This document shows positions 12,811-26,142 of a stretch of DNA of 64,000 nucleotides, in pieces. Each line of letters begins with the position of its first letter. Within the stretch, counting starts at the first letter, position 1. Below the pieces are notes generated by a model, which did no database searches, was not told the DNA's origin, and saw nothing but the letters and a program-made list of their open reading frames with translations. Made by a program: the position numbers and the translations under genes. This DNA is from Skeletonema tropicum (taxonomy: Eukaryota; Bacillariophyta; Thalassiosirophyceae; Thalassiosirales; Thalassiosiraceae), in NCBI GenBank assembly GCA_037178625.1, contig CM074141.1, positions 1,550,001 to 1,614,000 of the forward strand, written 5' to 3'.

Positions 12811-13614
12811 TATATTATTATGAGCGATGGAATTTCACTCTAGATTTGAGATCTGATCGAATTGACAGTTCGTGATAACCACAATTATGATTATGCTTAT
12901 CAGGAGAACTAATGCCCCCCTCTCCTCTCAAATATGATAGCTAACTAATCAGGTTTACGAATCACCTATGGTCCACACCACCCAGACAACGATTCAGTAG
13001 CGTGACCAGGCAACGGAGTAATAATACGACAGACGTAGCAGCTCTCAGAGAGAGGCAGAAAGATTCAGTTCAACGGAAGCAAAAAGCGCGCGGGGGTTCC
13101 GGTTTGGTGCAGGCACAATGATGAATCACCTCCTACCACACCTCCAAGACGAGATCAGCATCAGTACTGTGAGCAGTCAACGGAGTATGAATTGATCCAG
13201 TTCAATACGGAAAGCGGAAAGCGAATTCTTCTTACTTCTTATCGATCAGGTGTTTGTGGTGGTTATAAGACAAGACAAATCAAGTCGGAATCGTGGTAGG
13301 TATGACGCATCTTTCTTCCTTTCCGTGTCGTTTATCTGTCCGATGTTGGCTGTCACACCTTTCTCAACAACTTTCACCTGGCTGAGCTCTCTCGCTAGAG
13401 CTAGAGAGAGAGATTGAAGAAATGAGCACAGAAGTAGACAGTGACGCCTTTCACATGCAGCCTCTGAGATAACATCAATTTGCAAATGCGTCGTCTATCA
13501 TCTATTGTGGCTCGCTCGGTCTCGGTTCTCGGTCCCCTGATGATTGGTCGGAAAAAGACTACCACTTAATGTCTCAAGTTAGCCGAGCAACACGAGTACA
13601 ATGAAACAAAAATT
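12811..13614. other. Intergenic B2-C2
   Basis: This is the near-identical copy of 3698-4503, with a 3-bp deletion near 13263. No gene is supported. Confidence 0.6.
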
Positions 13615-15283
13615 TCATGTCGGTTCCTCTTCCGGCGTGCTCTGCCCTCCATCAACACCACTCTCATCCTGCCTAGTCGATGCAGAAGCTGCATTAGCCG
13701 ATGGCTGCGCAATTATCGATGGGAGGTGATCCTGCAAGTTTTGGATCTGGAGCAGCAGAGCTGTCTGCCATGCCTGACGAGGCGGATCCAACAGAAGCGA
13801 TTGCTGCCGCTGCCCGGAGGACTGATTGGAAGCAGTTGGAGGTGAAGACAGCAACTGCTGCGAGTGAAGTATCCTGAGACTGCTCTGCAATTGATCCAAT
13901 TGTTGTGCTCCTTGAAGTGCGCTGATTATCCCCACGTTATTATTTGGTTGGTGCTGTAAATTACTCAATAAGCTGCTAAGCAGAAGCGCATTCGCATTTG
14001 GATTTGATGATGGATTTGATTGTTGTAGCAGGTTTTGCAAGATATTCATATTAGCGGCCAGATCAGATTGGAGAGGCAATGAGTAGTTTGAAGATGATGA
14101 TGCCCTATTCAGAATCATGCCATTATTTGGGGGCAACACCCCTTGAGAAGCCGATGATGGAGCTGATGGGGATAGAGTCGTTAGTAGCGAATCAGTTGAG
14201 AGCATATTTTGTGCATTCAGCAAATGTTGAAGGAGAATGAACTGCTGCAGGTAATGTTGCTGTTGCTGTTGCTGTGCCTGAGCCAAGAGTTGATGAGTCA
14301 ATCCTTCAAGTGAAGTAGGCTGAAGGGGAGTTTGTGTGTGAAGTACCTGTATCAATGGATTCGGGATCGGGGCCAAATTAGATTGGAGAAGCTGGAGCTG
14401 CTGCTGCTGCTGAGCATGATCATGATGGCGTCGCTGCTGCTGCACCTGTACTGCCTGCGCTAGAACTCGGACCAATCCATTTTGAGTCACTCTTTGATCG
14501 ATGGAGGATGTTGGCAGGGTGGCAGCATCACTGGATTGATTCATTTGCGGAGGACTTTGCAGTTGCTGACAAAATGAGGAGTTTCCAGGCACAAGATGCA
14601 TTCTATTTGCCGCCGAATCAGTATCATCAATCTCCATCGTAGCCGACTCTGCTGCAGCTGTATTATTGGTGTCTCCTGCTACTGGACCACGGGCAGTAAC
14701 TTTTTGATTTGTCACAGACGACGATGAAGAAGCATGATCTTCCGATTGATTACTCTAGCTGTGCAAATGATGTTGAGTAGTCGGTCGATCATCAGCATGC
14801 TGCGACGAAGCCACAGCAGCATCATCAGCATCATTATTCTTTGACTTTTGACGGGAACGCAGGAGTTCTTCTTTCTTACGCTTCGATGTATCTTTACCTC
14901 TAACGGCATATGCCATCGCTTGGGCTACCCTATCTGCTGCTTCTCTCTTCGACAGCTCGTTCCATTGACAAGTTTCCGGACATTGTTTGAGAAATCTACC
15001 TGGTGGATCCTTCGAATAGATTGCTTCAACGATGGCTTTGGAGATGTCCATCTTTTGCTTCTTCGTGCCAGCCATGTAGACATCCTTCGAGATACAATAT
15101 GATTGTGTGGGAAATTGTTATCAATAGATGACTCCAATTGATTGGAAGGCGAGGACGAAGAAGTTCAGGCTAACTTACCTTTTGCTCATTGTGCATCCTT
15201 CGAAATTGCTCATTGCCAGGATGTTGATTGAACCAAGCTCCACGGCCCGACAACACATCATTATCACCTGGCTTCAACGCCAT
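13615..15283 (-). pseudogene. Gene C, copy 2 (DUF6824-like), same in-frame TAG
   Basis: Exon 1 is 15179-15283 and exon 2 begins at 15084. The TAG at 14755-14757 is the same nonsense codon as in C copy 1, and the frame reopens at once and continues to 13615. The polyglutamine tract before HYLQQF is two codons shorter than in copy 1. Sharing the nonsense change with copy 1 but not copy 3 suggests that units 1 and 2 are sisters, or that conversion spread the change. Confidence 0.75.
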
Positions 15284-16194
15284 CTCATTCGTTTCGTGTT
15301 GAGGTACAGGGCTTTCTTGACTGACCTGAATTATATGAAGCGATGAAGAGGATAGCTAGCAGTGTGATCGTGTGATGCGTGAACAACCTGTACGAACATG
15401 AGTTGATGATGATTTGCTCCTCGCGGGATGGATGTCATCGTGAGGCTGAGAGTAGAATGAAGTAGATAACTGCATTTACTGCATGAATGATGCAAGCAAC
15501 AACGTGAAACAAAGGTTGTAGAACGTCGGAAGCAGGTGGCGACGTGGTGAGGTGGTGGCCTGCTGGCACCGTCAGAGGACCATCTGTTTAAATTTGTGGT
15601 AGATATGACGCGATTCATAAGAGTCAAATATATTGTACGACATTTGCAGCAATACGAAGCGACATCCTGACATCTTTCATCAACACACTTTCAACGAAGT
15701 AGTAAATCAGTACTGCACTGATTGATTTGTTCTGCTTTCGCCGATTGGTATCCGGCGGTAGGCGGCAATCATTTCAGTGTTATTGAGCTGATGTCTCGAA
15801 TAGTGGGCACATAATTGATATAATCAGGTAAGGAAGGTAAGATACAACTGATAGGTTACATATGATGTGTTATAATCCTCTTTGATCGATGGACGCCCAG
15901 CAAGATGGTATGGTCAGTTGCCGATTTGTGAGACACCTTGCCACTGTCATCGTTGGCAATCATTTTTGCATCCATTTGCTCTTGAGTATGGCTCTGGAGT
16001 ATTAGTATCAATCGCAGCGATTAGTCCTTCCTGTTATTTTTAATGCCGCTAGAGGGATGGAAGGTATGCAAATATCCGAACAAGGCCAAATGGAAGCGAC
16101 CACTGAAGGTAGCTCTCTAAAGTAGTGAAAGTGAATAAAATCACGAGCGACGAAGATCAAGTACAAATAAGAAAGCTGACTTGAGGAAAGTAAC
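15284..16194. other. Intergenic C2-A3
   Basis: Copy of 6179-7086 with a 3-bp insertion near 15701. No gene is supported. Confidence 0.6.
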
Positions 16195-17718
16195 CTAATC
16201 ACCAGACTTCAACTGGCCCTCTCTGTTCCCATCGTCGTTCTCTGCCTGCCTAGTTGAATGAGGAACATCATTAGTTGAAGTCATGCCAGCACAATTAATC
16301 GATGGGAGATGATTCCGAAGATATTGATCTGCCTGTAATGCTGGTTGCAGCTCTTGCTGGCGATATAGCAGCTGCTGATGTTGCTCTATACTGCGATGCT
16401 GGGGAGCGTTGGATATCTCTGCATTATTTGAACTTTGTTGGTTCGAAATATTTCTCGACAAGCCACCTAGCAGCGAAAGCGCATTTGATGATGATGGCAC
16501 ATTTGGCTGCTGCTCATTCCGTACAATATTATTGCTATTAGCCAGGTGAGCCGTCAGGAATGGGGCAGATGTGGATATGGACACCGGAGGTGACGCAAAT
16601 GACGCAGATTGATGTACATTCTGCTGATTCAATAGACGATGGAGGAAAAGCTGCTGCTGCTGCTGCTGTTGCTGTTGCTGTTGCTGCGCCTGATTCAGCA
16701 GATGATAAGCCGCCCCTTCATACAAAGCAGATTGGGGTGCACTTTGTGACTGCAGTAACCGCCCCAATGGATTATTGGGGGGAGCCAGGGCCAAAGTGTA
16801 CTGTAGCTGAAGAAGAATTTGTTGTTGTTGATGTGGTTGTTCCTGGAACATCTGAACAAGATGCTGTGGCTGCGCTAATCCAATCTGACCTTCACTTTGA
16901 TTGTTGGAAATGTTGCCTACAGATGTTGGGATGGTGGGAATGGTGGCAGCATTGCTAGATTGTTGCAATTGCTGAAGAAAAAGATGATGCTGTGTATTGG
17001 AATTCCCTGGCATGTGTAACAAATCAGTTGCAGATTGTGTGCCATTCCATGTGCCTACCGCCCCTTCTCTCCCAGCAGCAAGTTCATGATTTGCCGCAGG
17101 AGATGAATGATTGCCTTCCGTGTTTTGTTCAAGACGAGTCGGAGTGGGTCGATTGATGCTGTGCGATGATTTTCTACCCAGCCCATCGCCGGTTTGTGAC
17201 TGTGACGGAGGAGGTAAGCGTAAACAACGACGCCTCCTCTTCTTCTCTTTCAGAGATTCTCCCTTGATCACATATGCCATCGCTTGGGCTGCCCTATCGG
17301 CTGCATCTCTCTTCGACAGCTCGTTCCATTGACCACTTTCCGGACACTTCTTGAGAAATCTGCCGGGTGGATCCATCGAATAAATTGCTTCAACGATAGC
17401 TTTGGAGATGTTCATCTTTTGCTTCTTCGTGCCAGCCATGTAGATTTCCTTTGGAAGATGAAATGCAATGTGGAGGTCAGATATTATTTCGTCCTCGTTG
17501 TTCAGCAAAGAAAAGAATTATGATCGACACGAATCAACGAGTATTTGATTGATCATATTGATCCATCAAATACTGAATCAATGAGTCGCTATGTAGGGAA
17601 AAGTCTCAGACAGCCTCACCTTTTTCTCTTCGAGCATTGTCCGAAATTGCTTATTGCCAGGATGTTGATTGAACCAAGCTCCACGGCCGGACAAGACATC
17701 GTTCTCTGTTGGATCCAT
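16195..17718 (-). CDS. Gene A, copy 3 (DUF6824-like, Q-rich, intact)
   Basis: Exon 1 is 17620-17718 (33 codons; donor GTGAGG) and exon 2 is 16195-17448. The total is about 450 aa, slightly longer than copy 2 because it keeps EQNT and has a longer polyQ run. The open frame of exon 2 extends upstream through the intron border to an in-frame ATG at 17508 (MLNNEDEIISDLH), but the conserved exon 1 and splice sites make the spliced form more likely. The domain, the GAVGTWN block, the Q-rich core and the STRQAEND end all match copy 2. Confidence 0.85.
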
Positions 17719-20334
17719 TGTTCGTGTCAAGTGTCAAATATTGCGTTGAGGGGGGAGGAGTACAATAATTATCTTTCTGGACTCAGGTCGATTTCATATA
17801 TGTTACCACAGGGGAAACGATGCTACTGTCAGAGGCATAAATTTCCATTATACACCGCCTGACGCCTGGGAAGATGAATTAATCCCCTTGTATTCTGACC
17901 ATGTTACATCAAGATAGATTCGCTCATTATTCTGCTGTGGTTTTATTTGCTTGGCGTTGAATTCTGCCTGATCCAAGGGTAAATAAAACTGATCTCAATT
18001 TCGCGTGAACACATCCCAAAGTAAGTAGGTACCTACTTGTGGGGTGGATGTAGATGGGCCTGACATAGACCATTTCCCTTGACTAAAGTTGAGCAAGTCC
18101 CTTACACAGCAACATTCGCTTTGACGGAGACAAGGAAGGATAAATTAACCAAAATAAGATGGCCCGATAATATCATACTGCGATGATGAAGCTTGAAGCG
18201 GATGCAGTATTGTAGTTGACCATTTAGCAGCATGAAGCTACTTCTAAGCATATCGAGACATCCACATATCCACATCTTTCACAGCGGACATACAGTGCAG
18301 TGCAAGTTCATACATTCCACAAACATAAGTATTGCCTCTGAATGTGCTGCCAAGAGGCAGCGCAAGCCATGAAAAGATAGTCCCGGCCAACATATCACTC
18401 ATACCACTGATTTTGAAGCGCCAGGCAGACAAGCAAGGAGTAGCAATTCAGCTGTTCATGCCAAATAGTTTGAATCTACACTAGGCAAGTCTCTGCCGCC
18501 GCTTCACTCCAAATGAATTCAGGAACGCTAAAGAAGCTAAGTAAGTATCACTTTGTCACTTTTATAATCCCACGTCAATGGATCCAAAACCATTGAGTAT
18601 CACAAGGGGAGCTTGTGCAGCGTTCGCAAATCAAGGTATGTACAAAGGAAGTTAAAGTCGACAGTACTTAAAGCGTATGTAAATGTTATCAAGACAATAA
18701 TAGTAGCCTGAACAAACACTAGAGCACAGACATATGATGTCAAGACGACGACAAGAGCTTAGAATTATTATTTAGGTGCAACTACAGTCCTGCCGTCAAT
18801 GCTCTCCGTAGCGGCCAAACTTCGTGGTCTCAGCATCAAGCCAATAACAAGACCAAAAAGAATCAGCCTATTATGGCATGGTCGGAAATCAAAAGGGAAT
18901 ACAACGGGGTATGCGTCAGGAAAAACGAAGACGATGCATACTGGTTGTTCAATATACCTATCAAACATCTCATCTCAAATTGGATCAGGTAGATAGATGT
19001 GACTACGAGGGAGAGAAAACCTCAATCACTCACAAGAGATCGCATCATTGAAGCTCTCTCAGCCTCAACGTTCCCACACGATTAGAGTTTCAGGCGCAAT
19101 AGATCTATATATCCAAGGTGTCTTTACGATGCCTTCCACATACTTTCTGTCACCAACAGCGTGGCTAGCATAGGAATGGAAAAAGAATTCATCTGGCTAA
19201 ACGCCGCCTCACATCGATCGGCGCACAAATCATAGCTCGTCTTACGAGGGAGGCAAGTGTTGACAACGAAGGAGAGTAGAAGAGCTGCATTGTAGTCTCT
19301 CCTCTCCTGACGATCACGATATGTAGTCGACTCCAATCTCATAGGAGACAGCATCACCCAGACGCTCTCAAACGTACCAGTCTTCGTGATCTCTTTCGCA
19401 TCGCATATCTCTACTACCACACAACGTGTCTCGCATAGGAATAGATCGAAAACTTATCTGGCCAATTGCCGTTTCACGTCTGCACACACTGCATCGGTAT
19501 GATCACAAGTATTTGGAACTCCACCATCCTCATGTCTACAAAACCAAAGTATCAAATACGGTATCCAAGATGCTTGTACTGGACTCATCTCCCCCCTCCG
19601 AATATGCAATCAATATCCTCTTCGCCTCTAGAGAGAGAGACATCCGCTTTTCAGTCTTGTTTATATTCTGTTCAGCTATGAATTTTGGGATTGATCGGTG
19701 TTCTCTTTTTGAGCCATCGTCATGATGTGGATTCACTTCTGACGCATCTAGGAGTAAGTCACAACAACAATATGTGCTTAATCTTGTGGCTAGCTCATTC
19801 AAACTTTCTCATTCGATTGCTTCCATCGAACCATAATAAGTATCATTCTGAAGTTCTGAAGTTGTAAGAAATGTGAAGAATGAAGAATGGTGTGGTTTTC
19901 TCTTTCGTTGAATACATACATGTGAAGGTTGTGAAGTAAGAAACGAGCGGCGATTTGACGGCGTGTTCCACGTTCCACTGATCATTTGACTCGACCCCAG
20001 ATAATTCAACGCATCGAACACGAACCGACTAACTAGATATCTACTTCTAGATAGAGCAAGGCAAAAAATCCGACGTCATAGGTTCCACACCCTCTCGAAA
20101 CGGCGCTGCGACCCATCTGGAATGAATCACACGAGCACTCGAAGAGAGGCAACCAAACAATACATGATAGTAGGCATAGGTTGGTTTCGCTCGGGGCGGG
20201 AGGGGGGCAGATTAGATCATCGTCACTGACTTTGCTTGCTGATGGAGAGCTCGTTCTATGCTAATCTCACAAGTAATATCATAATGACCAACTAACTGTG
20301 AAGAAAATGAAAAGTCAAGTTCAGACGAGCAAAC
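17719..20334. other. Intergenic A3-B3 including the 1.85-kb block
   Basis: Near-identical to 8592-11206; 17788-19633 corresponds to 8661-10505. The same unconvincing minus-strand open frames recur. No gene is supported. Confidence 0.5.
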
Positions 20335-21939
20335 CTAGTCACCATTGCTGTCGTCTTCTGACTCGCTCTGCTCTCCCACTTCGCTGTCCTTCTGCCTAGT
20401 CGATTGAGAAGGAACATTGGCTGGATCCATCCCAGTAGAATTGAGCGGTGGTAGTGGCGGTGGAGGGCCCTGCAAGTGTTGTTGAATCTGCTGCAGAGTT
20501 GCCTGTAATGTCTGTTGAAGTTGCTGCTGATTATTATTAACCGAAGAAGCAACTGAAGTTGACGCCAGCGGCTGACTTTGATGCATCATTACACTGCGTA
20601 GTAGTTGATTCACGTGCTGCGATTGCGTTGGCTGGGGGGCGTTGGGTGCCCCTGCACTTGAACTTGGTTGGTGGTGTAAATGATTCAACACGCTGCCGAG
20701 CAAGAGTGCATTTGATGGTGCATGATTCGATTGCTGCTGCAGATTCAGGAAGTGATCAATAGTAGCTGGCTGATATTGATGCCCTGCCAAAAATGGAGCA
20801 GATGATGTGGATATTGATACAGGAGATGTCGCAGACGGGATCACATTTTGCTGATTCAAGAGTTGCTGGAGGAGGAGAAGCTGATTTGGTTGCTGCAGTT
20901 GTTGCTGCACTTGTTGCTGTTGTTGATTCAGCAGATAATGAGTTAGTCCTAAATCTACATTCAAAGCAGGTTGGAGTGCACTTTGTGACTGCAGTAACTG
21001 TCCCAATGAATTATTCGGGGGACCCAAGGTGTATAATTCAAGCTGAAGAAGGAGTTGTTGTTGTTGCTGCGCCTGCTGCAGCAGCGTCTGAACCAGTGGT
21101 CGCTGAGTCAATCCATTCTGATTTACGCTTTCATTGATGGAAGAATTGTCTACAGCACTAGAAGATTGTTGCAATTGCTGAAGGAGAAGATGAAGTTGCT
21201 GCTGTAGATTGGAATTTCCAGTTCCAGGCATACGAAGCAGATCAGTTGCAGATTGTGCGTTATTCCATGTGCCTACTGCCCCTCCGCGTCGAGCAGCAAG
21301 CTCATGATTTGTCACGGAAGTGGAATGATTGTGATCTAACTGATTCGTTGTCTCGTGTCGCTGAAGGTGAACCGGTCGAATCAACGTTCTGCGATGATTT
21401 TCGACCCACATCTTCAGCATCATCGTCATCGTCATTATCCTTCGACTTTTGCCGTGATATTCGACGGGAACGCCGGAGTTCTTCTCTTCTACGTTTCGTT
21501 TCATCCTTACCTCTAACGGCATATGCCATCGCTTGAGCTACCCTATCGGCTGCATCTCTCTTCGACAGCTCGTTCCATTGACCACTTTCCGGACATTGTT
21601 TGAGAAATCTACCTGGTGGATTCTTCGAATAGACAGCTTCAACGATACCTTTGGAGATGTCCATCTTTTGCTTCTTCGTGCCTGCCATGAAGACATCCTT
21701 TGGAAGATGAATGTGGAATGTGGTGGATAGACATCATTGTTATTGAGCAGCAATCATTTCATACATATCACGAATTTGCGTCCAAGACAATTTTTGTGCA
21801 ACTGGGCCATTGAAAAAAAATATTGGGACATCCTACTTACCTTCTTCATATTGATCATCTTCCGAAATTGCTCATTGCCGGGATGTTGATTGAATCCAGC
21901 TCCACGGCCTGAAAGGACATCGTTTTTAGTTGGCTTCAT
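20335..21939 (-). pseudogene. Gene B, copy 3, frameshifted
   Basis: Exon 1 (21841-21939) and the start of exon 2 (from 21697) read normally: DVLSGRG with AGFNQHPGN, then the MAGTKKQKMDISKG / PPGRFLKQC domain. A single extra T at about 21381 shifts the frame just after the acidic run and SSQNV, so the reading ends at 21302 after about 128 exon-2 codons. The remaining Q-rich sequence (to 20335) is open in the shifted frame. B copies 1 and 2 and gene D have no extra base at the matching place. As in C copies 1-2, a short N-terminal-domain-only protein could still be produced. Confidence 0.75.
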
Positions 21940-22455
21940 TATATTATTATGAGCGATGGAATTTCACTCTAGATTTGAGATCTGATCGAATTGACAGTTC
22001 GTGATAACCACAATTATGATTATGCTTATCAGGAGAACTAATGCCCCCCTCTCCTCTCAAATATGATAGCTAACTAATCAGGTTTACGAATCACCTATGG
22101 TCCACACCACCCAGACAACGATTCAGTAGCGTGACCAGGCAACGGAGTAATAATACGACAGACGTAGCAGCTCTCAGAGAGAGGCAGAAAGATTCAGTTC
22201 AACGGAAGCAAAAAGCGCGCGGGGGTTCCGGTTTGGTGCAGGCACAATGATGAATCACCTCCTACCACACCTCCAAGACGAGATCAGCATCAGTACTGTG
22301 AGCAGTCAACGGAGTATGAATTGATCCAGTTCAATACGGAAAGCGGAAAGCGAATTCTTCTTACTTCTTATCGATCAGGTGTTTGTGGTGGTTGTATAAG
22401 ACAAGACAAATCAAGTCGGAATCGTGGTAGGTATGACGCATCTTTCTTCCTTTCC

Positions 22456-23949
22456 TCATTCAAAAGGTTGTTCAGCTTCATCAGTGCTTTGTCTCAGATA
22501 ACTTACTTATGATAGAGCACACACGCAAGTTCATTAGCATCAACGAGAGAATCAATGGTGATGTTGGCACTGCTGCTGAGCTAGTTGTAGATCAGTTTAG
22601 ATGATTGATGCTATTTTTGTTCTTCTCGGCCTGAAGAATATGGATTGTGGCCACATGACGAAGTCAAATCGGAAGACGCAATGTAGCGAGATGACAATCA
22701 GCTGAGCAGGAGACATCCTTATCACCATCGATCGATCGCCTTTTCAATATCCAGACGAAGAAGAAGTTGGTGGATTACTTACAAGTGCCCCCATGCTTGA
22801 GCTTAGATGTGTTCTTTTTTCAATGTCGCATTTGATCACATCATTCCATAGGAGTACTCATTTTAAGGTATCACCGTCACTTCAGTATCTCCTCTTGTTG
22901 ATATAAGCCGTAAAGCATGTCACAGCTGCTTCAACTCTTTTTCTGTAATAACAAGCAATGCAGGAGAAATGAGAGCGTCAGAAAATAGTATCAGCACCAC
23001 ATAACATTTCAATCCTAATCATACTCTACATCTACACTTTGTGGAAGCTACATTGACCCCATTCTTCCAAATGGACATGGCCGGCTGCTCAAGTTCAGTC
23101 AACAGGATTTTGATTTTGAGCTGTGGCCATGGTGATGCGATTGGTTGTAAAATAATATTATGCAAACTTAACTCACACGCTTCTGAACGCATCACTGCTG
23201 CGGTCTCCACTATCCCCTCCGCTGTCCATCTGGAGAGTGTCAGGATGACATTATTGATTCGACTAGTTATGCATTCATTCATTATTCATTATTGACGACA
23301 TTATTTCTCCAATCATCAGCTGCAAAGTATATCATGATGTGATGGTATATATGTATTCCGCGTGTACTTTGCAACAGATCGCCATTCAAGAGAGATGACT
23401 CGAGCATCGGCAGCATGGGGATGTGAACGAAGCAATGAATATGAATGCAAGTGAGAGTAAAGACTCCAATTGTTTTGAGAGTATGCACGTCACATCGTTT
23501 GTGACCCAGCAAAGAATCTTGAAGCCGTTGGGGCAATGATGCATGGAGCAGAGGAGAGGATATATCGATTGATAGCTTAAAATCCTCGAAACAAATATCG
23601 ATCAGGTCAAGATACTTCACAATAATGGCACACCCTGACTCCTTCAGTTCTTCGCAGATTGAAACAACTCCCCTGTATATACGGCTATGATAATATAACA
23701 CCTTCCACCAATTCACCGTTCTCAGATTTCATATGAGAGGGTTTGGTAAGGGTCATCGGTGTCACACAAGCACATTGCACTCAAACTCAAAGCTACTACT
23801 TTGAGGCTGACAAAAGTAGTGTTTCCAACCTTCCCACATTCATCTCAATCAAAAGCCTACTTATGACGTCACGTTCCAAGTGGGTTCCTCCTCTTTCTCT
23901 CAATTTTCGGGAATTGTTGCCCTTACGTCATTCATCATTTTCATATCAG
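22456..23949. other. 1.49-kb block unique to copy 3 of the B-C spacer
   Basis: In copies 1 and 2 the sequence TTTCC is followed directly by GTGTCGTTTATC. In copy 3 these are separated by 1494 bp. No terminal repeats or TSD were seen, so this is either an insertion without hallmarks or ancestral DNA lost from the other two copies. Minus-strand open frames at 23019-23282 and 23282-23716 (the latter starting at GTG) are unrecognised and unconvincing. Confidence 0.6.
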
Positions 23950-24285
23950 GTGTCGTTTATCTGTCCGATGTTGGCTGTCACACCTTTCTCAACAACATTC
24001 ACCTTCCTGGCACCTGGCTGAAGCCTGGCTGAGCTCTCTAGCTAGCTAGCTAGCTAGAGAGAGAGAGCGAGATTGAAGAAATGAGCACAGAAGTAGACAG
24101 TGACGCCTTTCACATGCAGCCTCTGAGATAACATCAATTTGCAAATGCGTCGTCTATCATCTATTGTGGCTCGCTCGGTCTCGGTTCTCGGTCCCCTGAT
24201 GATTGGTCGGAAAAAGACTACCACATATGTGAAATTTAATGTCTCAAGTTAGCCGAGCAACACGAGTACAATGAAAGCAAAAATT

Positions 24286-25977
24286 TCATGTCGGTTCCTC
24301 TTCCGGCGTGCTCTGCCCTCCATCAACACCACTCTCATCCTGCCTAGTCGATGCAGAAGCTGCATTAGCCGATGGCTGCGCAATTATCGATGGGAGGTGA
24401 TCCTGCAAGTTTTGGATCTGGAGCAGCAGAGCTGTATGCCATGCCTGACGAGGCGGATCCAACAGAAGCGATTGCTGCCGCTGCCCGGAGGACTGATTGG
24501 AAGCAGTTGGAGGTGAAGACAGCAACTGCTGCGAGTGAAGTATCCTGAGACTGCTCTGCAATTGATCCAATTGTTGTGCTCCCTGGAGTGCGCTGATTAT
24601 CCCCACGTTATTATTTGGTTGGTGCTGTAAATTACTCAATAAGCTGCTAAGCAGAAGCGCATTCGCATTTGGATTTGATGATGGATTTGATTGTTGTAGC
24701 AGGTTTTGCAAGATATTCATATTAGCGGCCAGATCAGATTGGAGAGGCAATGAGTAGTTTGAAGATGATGATGCCCCATTCAGAATCATGCCATTATTTG
24801 GGGGCAACACCCCTTGAGAAGCCGATGATGGAGCCGATGATGGAGCTGATGGAGGTGGAGTCGCTAGTAGCGAATCAGTTGGGAGCACATTTTGTGCATT
24901 CAGCAAATGTTGAAGGAGAATGAACTGCTGCAGGTAATGTTGCTGTTGCTGTGCCTGAGCCAAGAGTTGATGAGTCAATCCTTCAAGTGAAGTAGGCTGA
25001 AGTGGAGTTTGTGTGTGAAGTAGCTGTACCAATGGATTCGGGATCGGGGCCAAATTAGATTGGAGAAGCTGGAGCTGCTGCTGCTGAGCATGATCATGAT
25101 GGCGGCGCTGCTGCTGCACCTGTACTGCCTGCGCTAGAACTCGGACCAATCCATTTTGAGTCACTCTTTGATCGATGGAGGATGTTGGCAGGGTGGCAGC
25201 ATCACTGGATTGATTCATTTGCGGAGGACTTTGCAGTTGCTGACGAAAAGTGGAGTTTCCAGGCACAAGATGCATTCTATCTGCCGCCGAATCAGTACCA
25301 TCAATCTCCATTGTAGCCGACTCTGCTGCAGCTGTATTATTGGTGTCTCCTGCTACTGGACCACGAGCAGTGATTTTTTGATTTGTCACAGACGACGATG
25401 AAGAAGCATGATCTTCCGATTGATTACTCGAGCTGTGCAAATGATGTTGAGTAGTCGGTCGATCATCAGCATGCTGTGACGAAGCCACAGCAGCAGCATC
25501 AGCATCATTATTCTTTGACTTTTGCTCTAATATTTGACGGGAACGCCGGAGTTCTTCTTTCTTACGCTTCGATGTAATCTTTACCTCTAACAGCATATGC
25601 CATCGCTTGGGCTACCCTATCGGCTGCTTCTCTCTTCGACAGCTCGTTCCATTGACAAGTTTCCGGACATTGTTTGAGAAATCTACCATGGTGGATCCTT
25701 CGAATAGATTGCTTCAACGATGGCTTTGGAGATGTCCATCTTTTGCTTCTTCGTGCCAGCCATGTAGACATCCTTTGTGATAAAGGATGATTGTGTGGAA
25801 AATTGTTATCAATAGATGACTCCAATTGATTGGAATTGGAAGGCGAGGACGAAGAAGTTCAGGCTAACTTACCTTTTGCTCATTGAGCATCCTTCGAAAA
25901 TTCTCATTGCCAGGATGTTGATTGAACCAAGCTCCACGGCCGGACAAAACATCATTATCACCTGGCTTCAACGCCAT
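24286..25977 (-). pseudogene. Gene C, copy 3, two frameshifts but no nonsense codon
   Basis: Exon 1 (25873-25977) is intact with DVLSGRG and AWFNQHPGNENF. Exon 2 starts at 25772. Compared with copies 1 and 2 it has an extra A at about 25688 (inside the PPGRFL motif) and another at about 25576 (after RGKD), so three frames are needed to read it. From about 25575 the frame is open to the TGA at 24286. The codon that is TAG in copies 1-2 is TCG here (HHLHSSSNQSEDH), which shows the ancestral serine. This copy has a shorter polyQ run and an extra APSSAPSS segment. Confidence 0.75.
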
Positions 25978-26142
25978 CTCATTCGTTTCGTGTTGAGGTA
26001 CAGGGCTTTCTTGACTGACCTGAATTATATGAAGCGATGAAGAGGATAGCTAGCAGTGTGATCGTGTGATGCTGTGAACAACCTGTACGAACATGAGTTG
26101 ATGATGATGCGCTCCTCGCGGGATGGATGTCATCGTGAGGCT

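Noticed and set aside
23282..23716. 144-codon ORF in the copy-3 insertion as a gene
   Set aside because: It starts at GTG, has no homology or splice support, and is absent from the other array copies.
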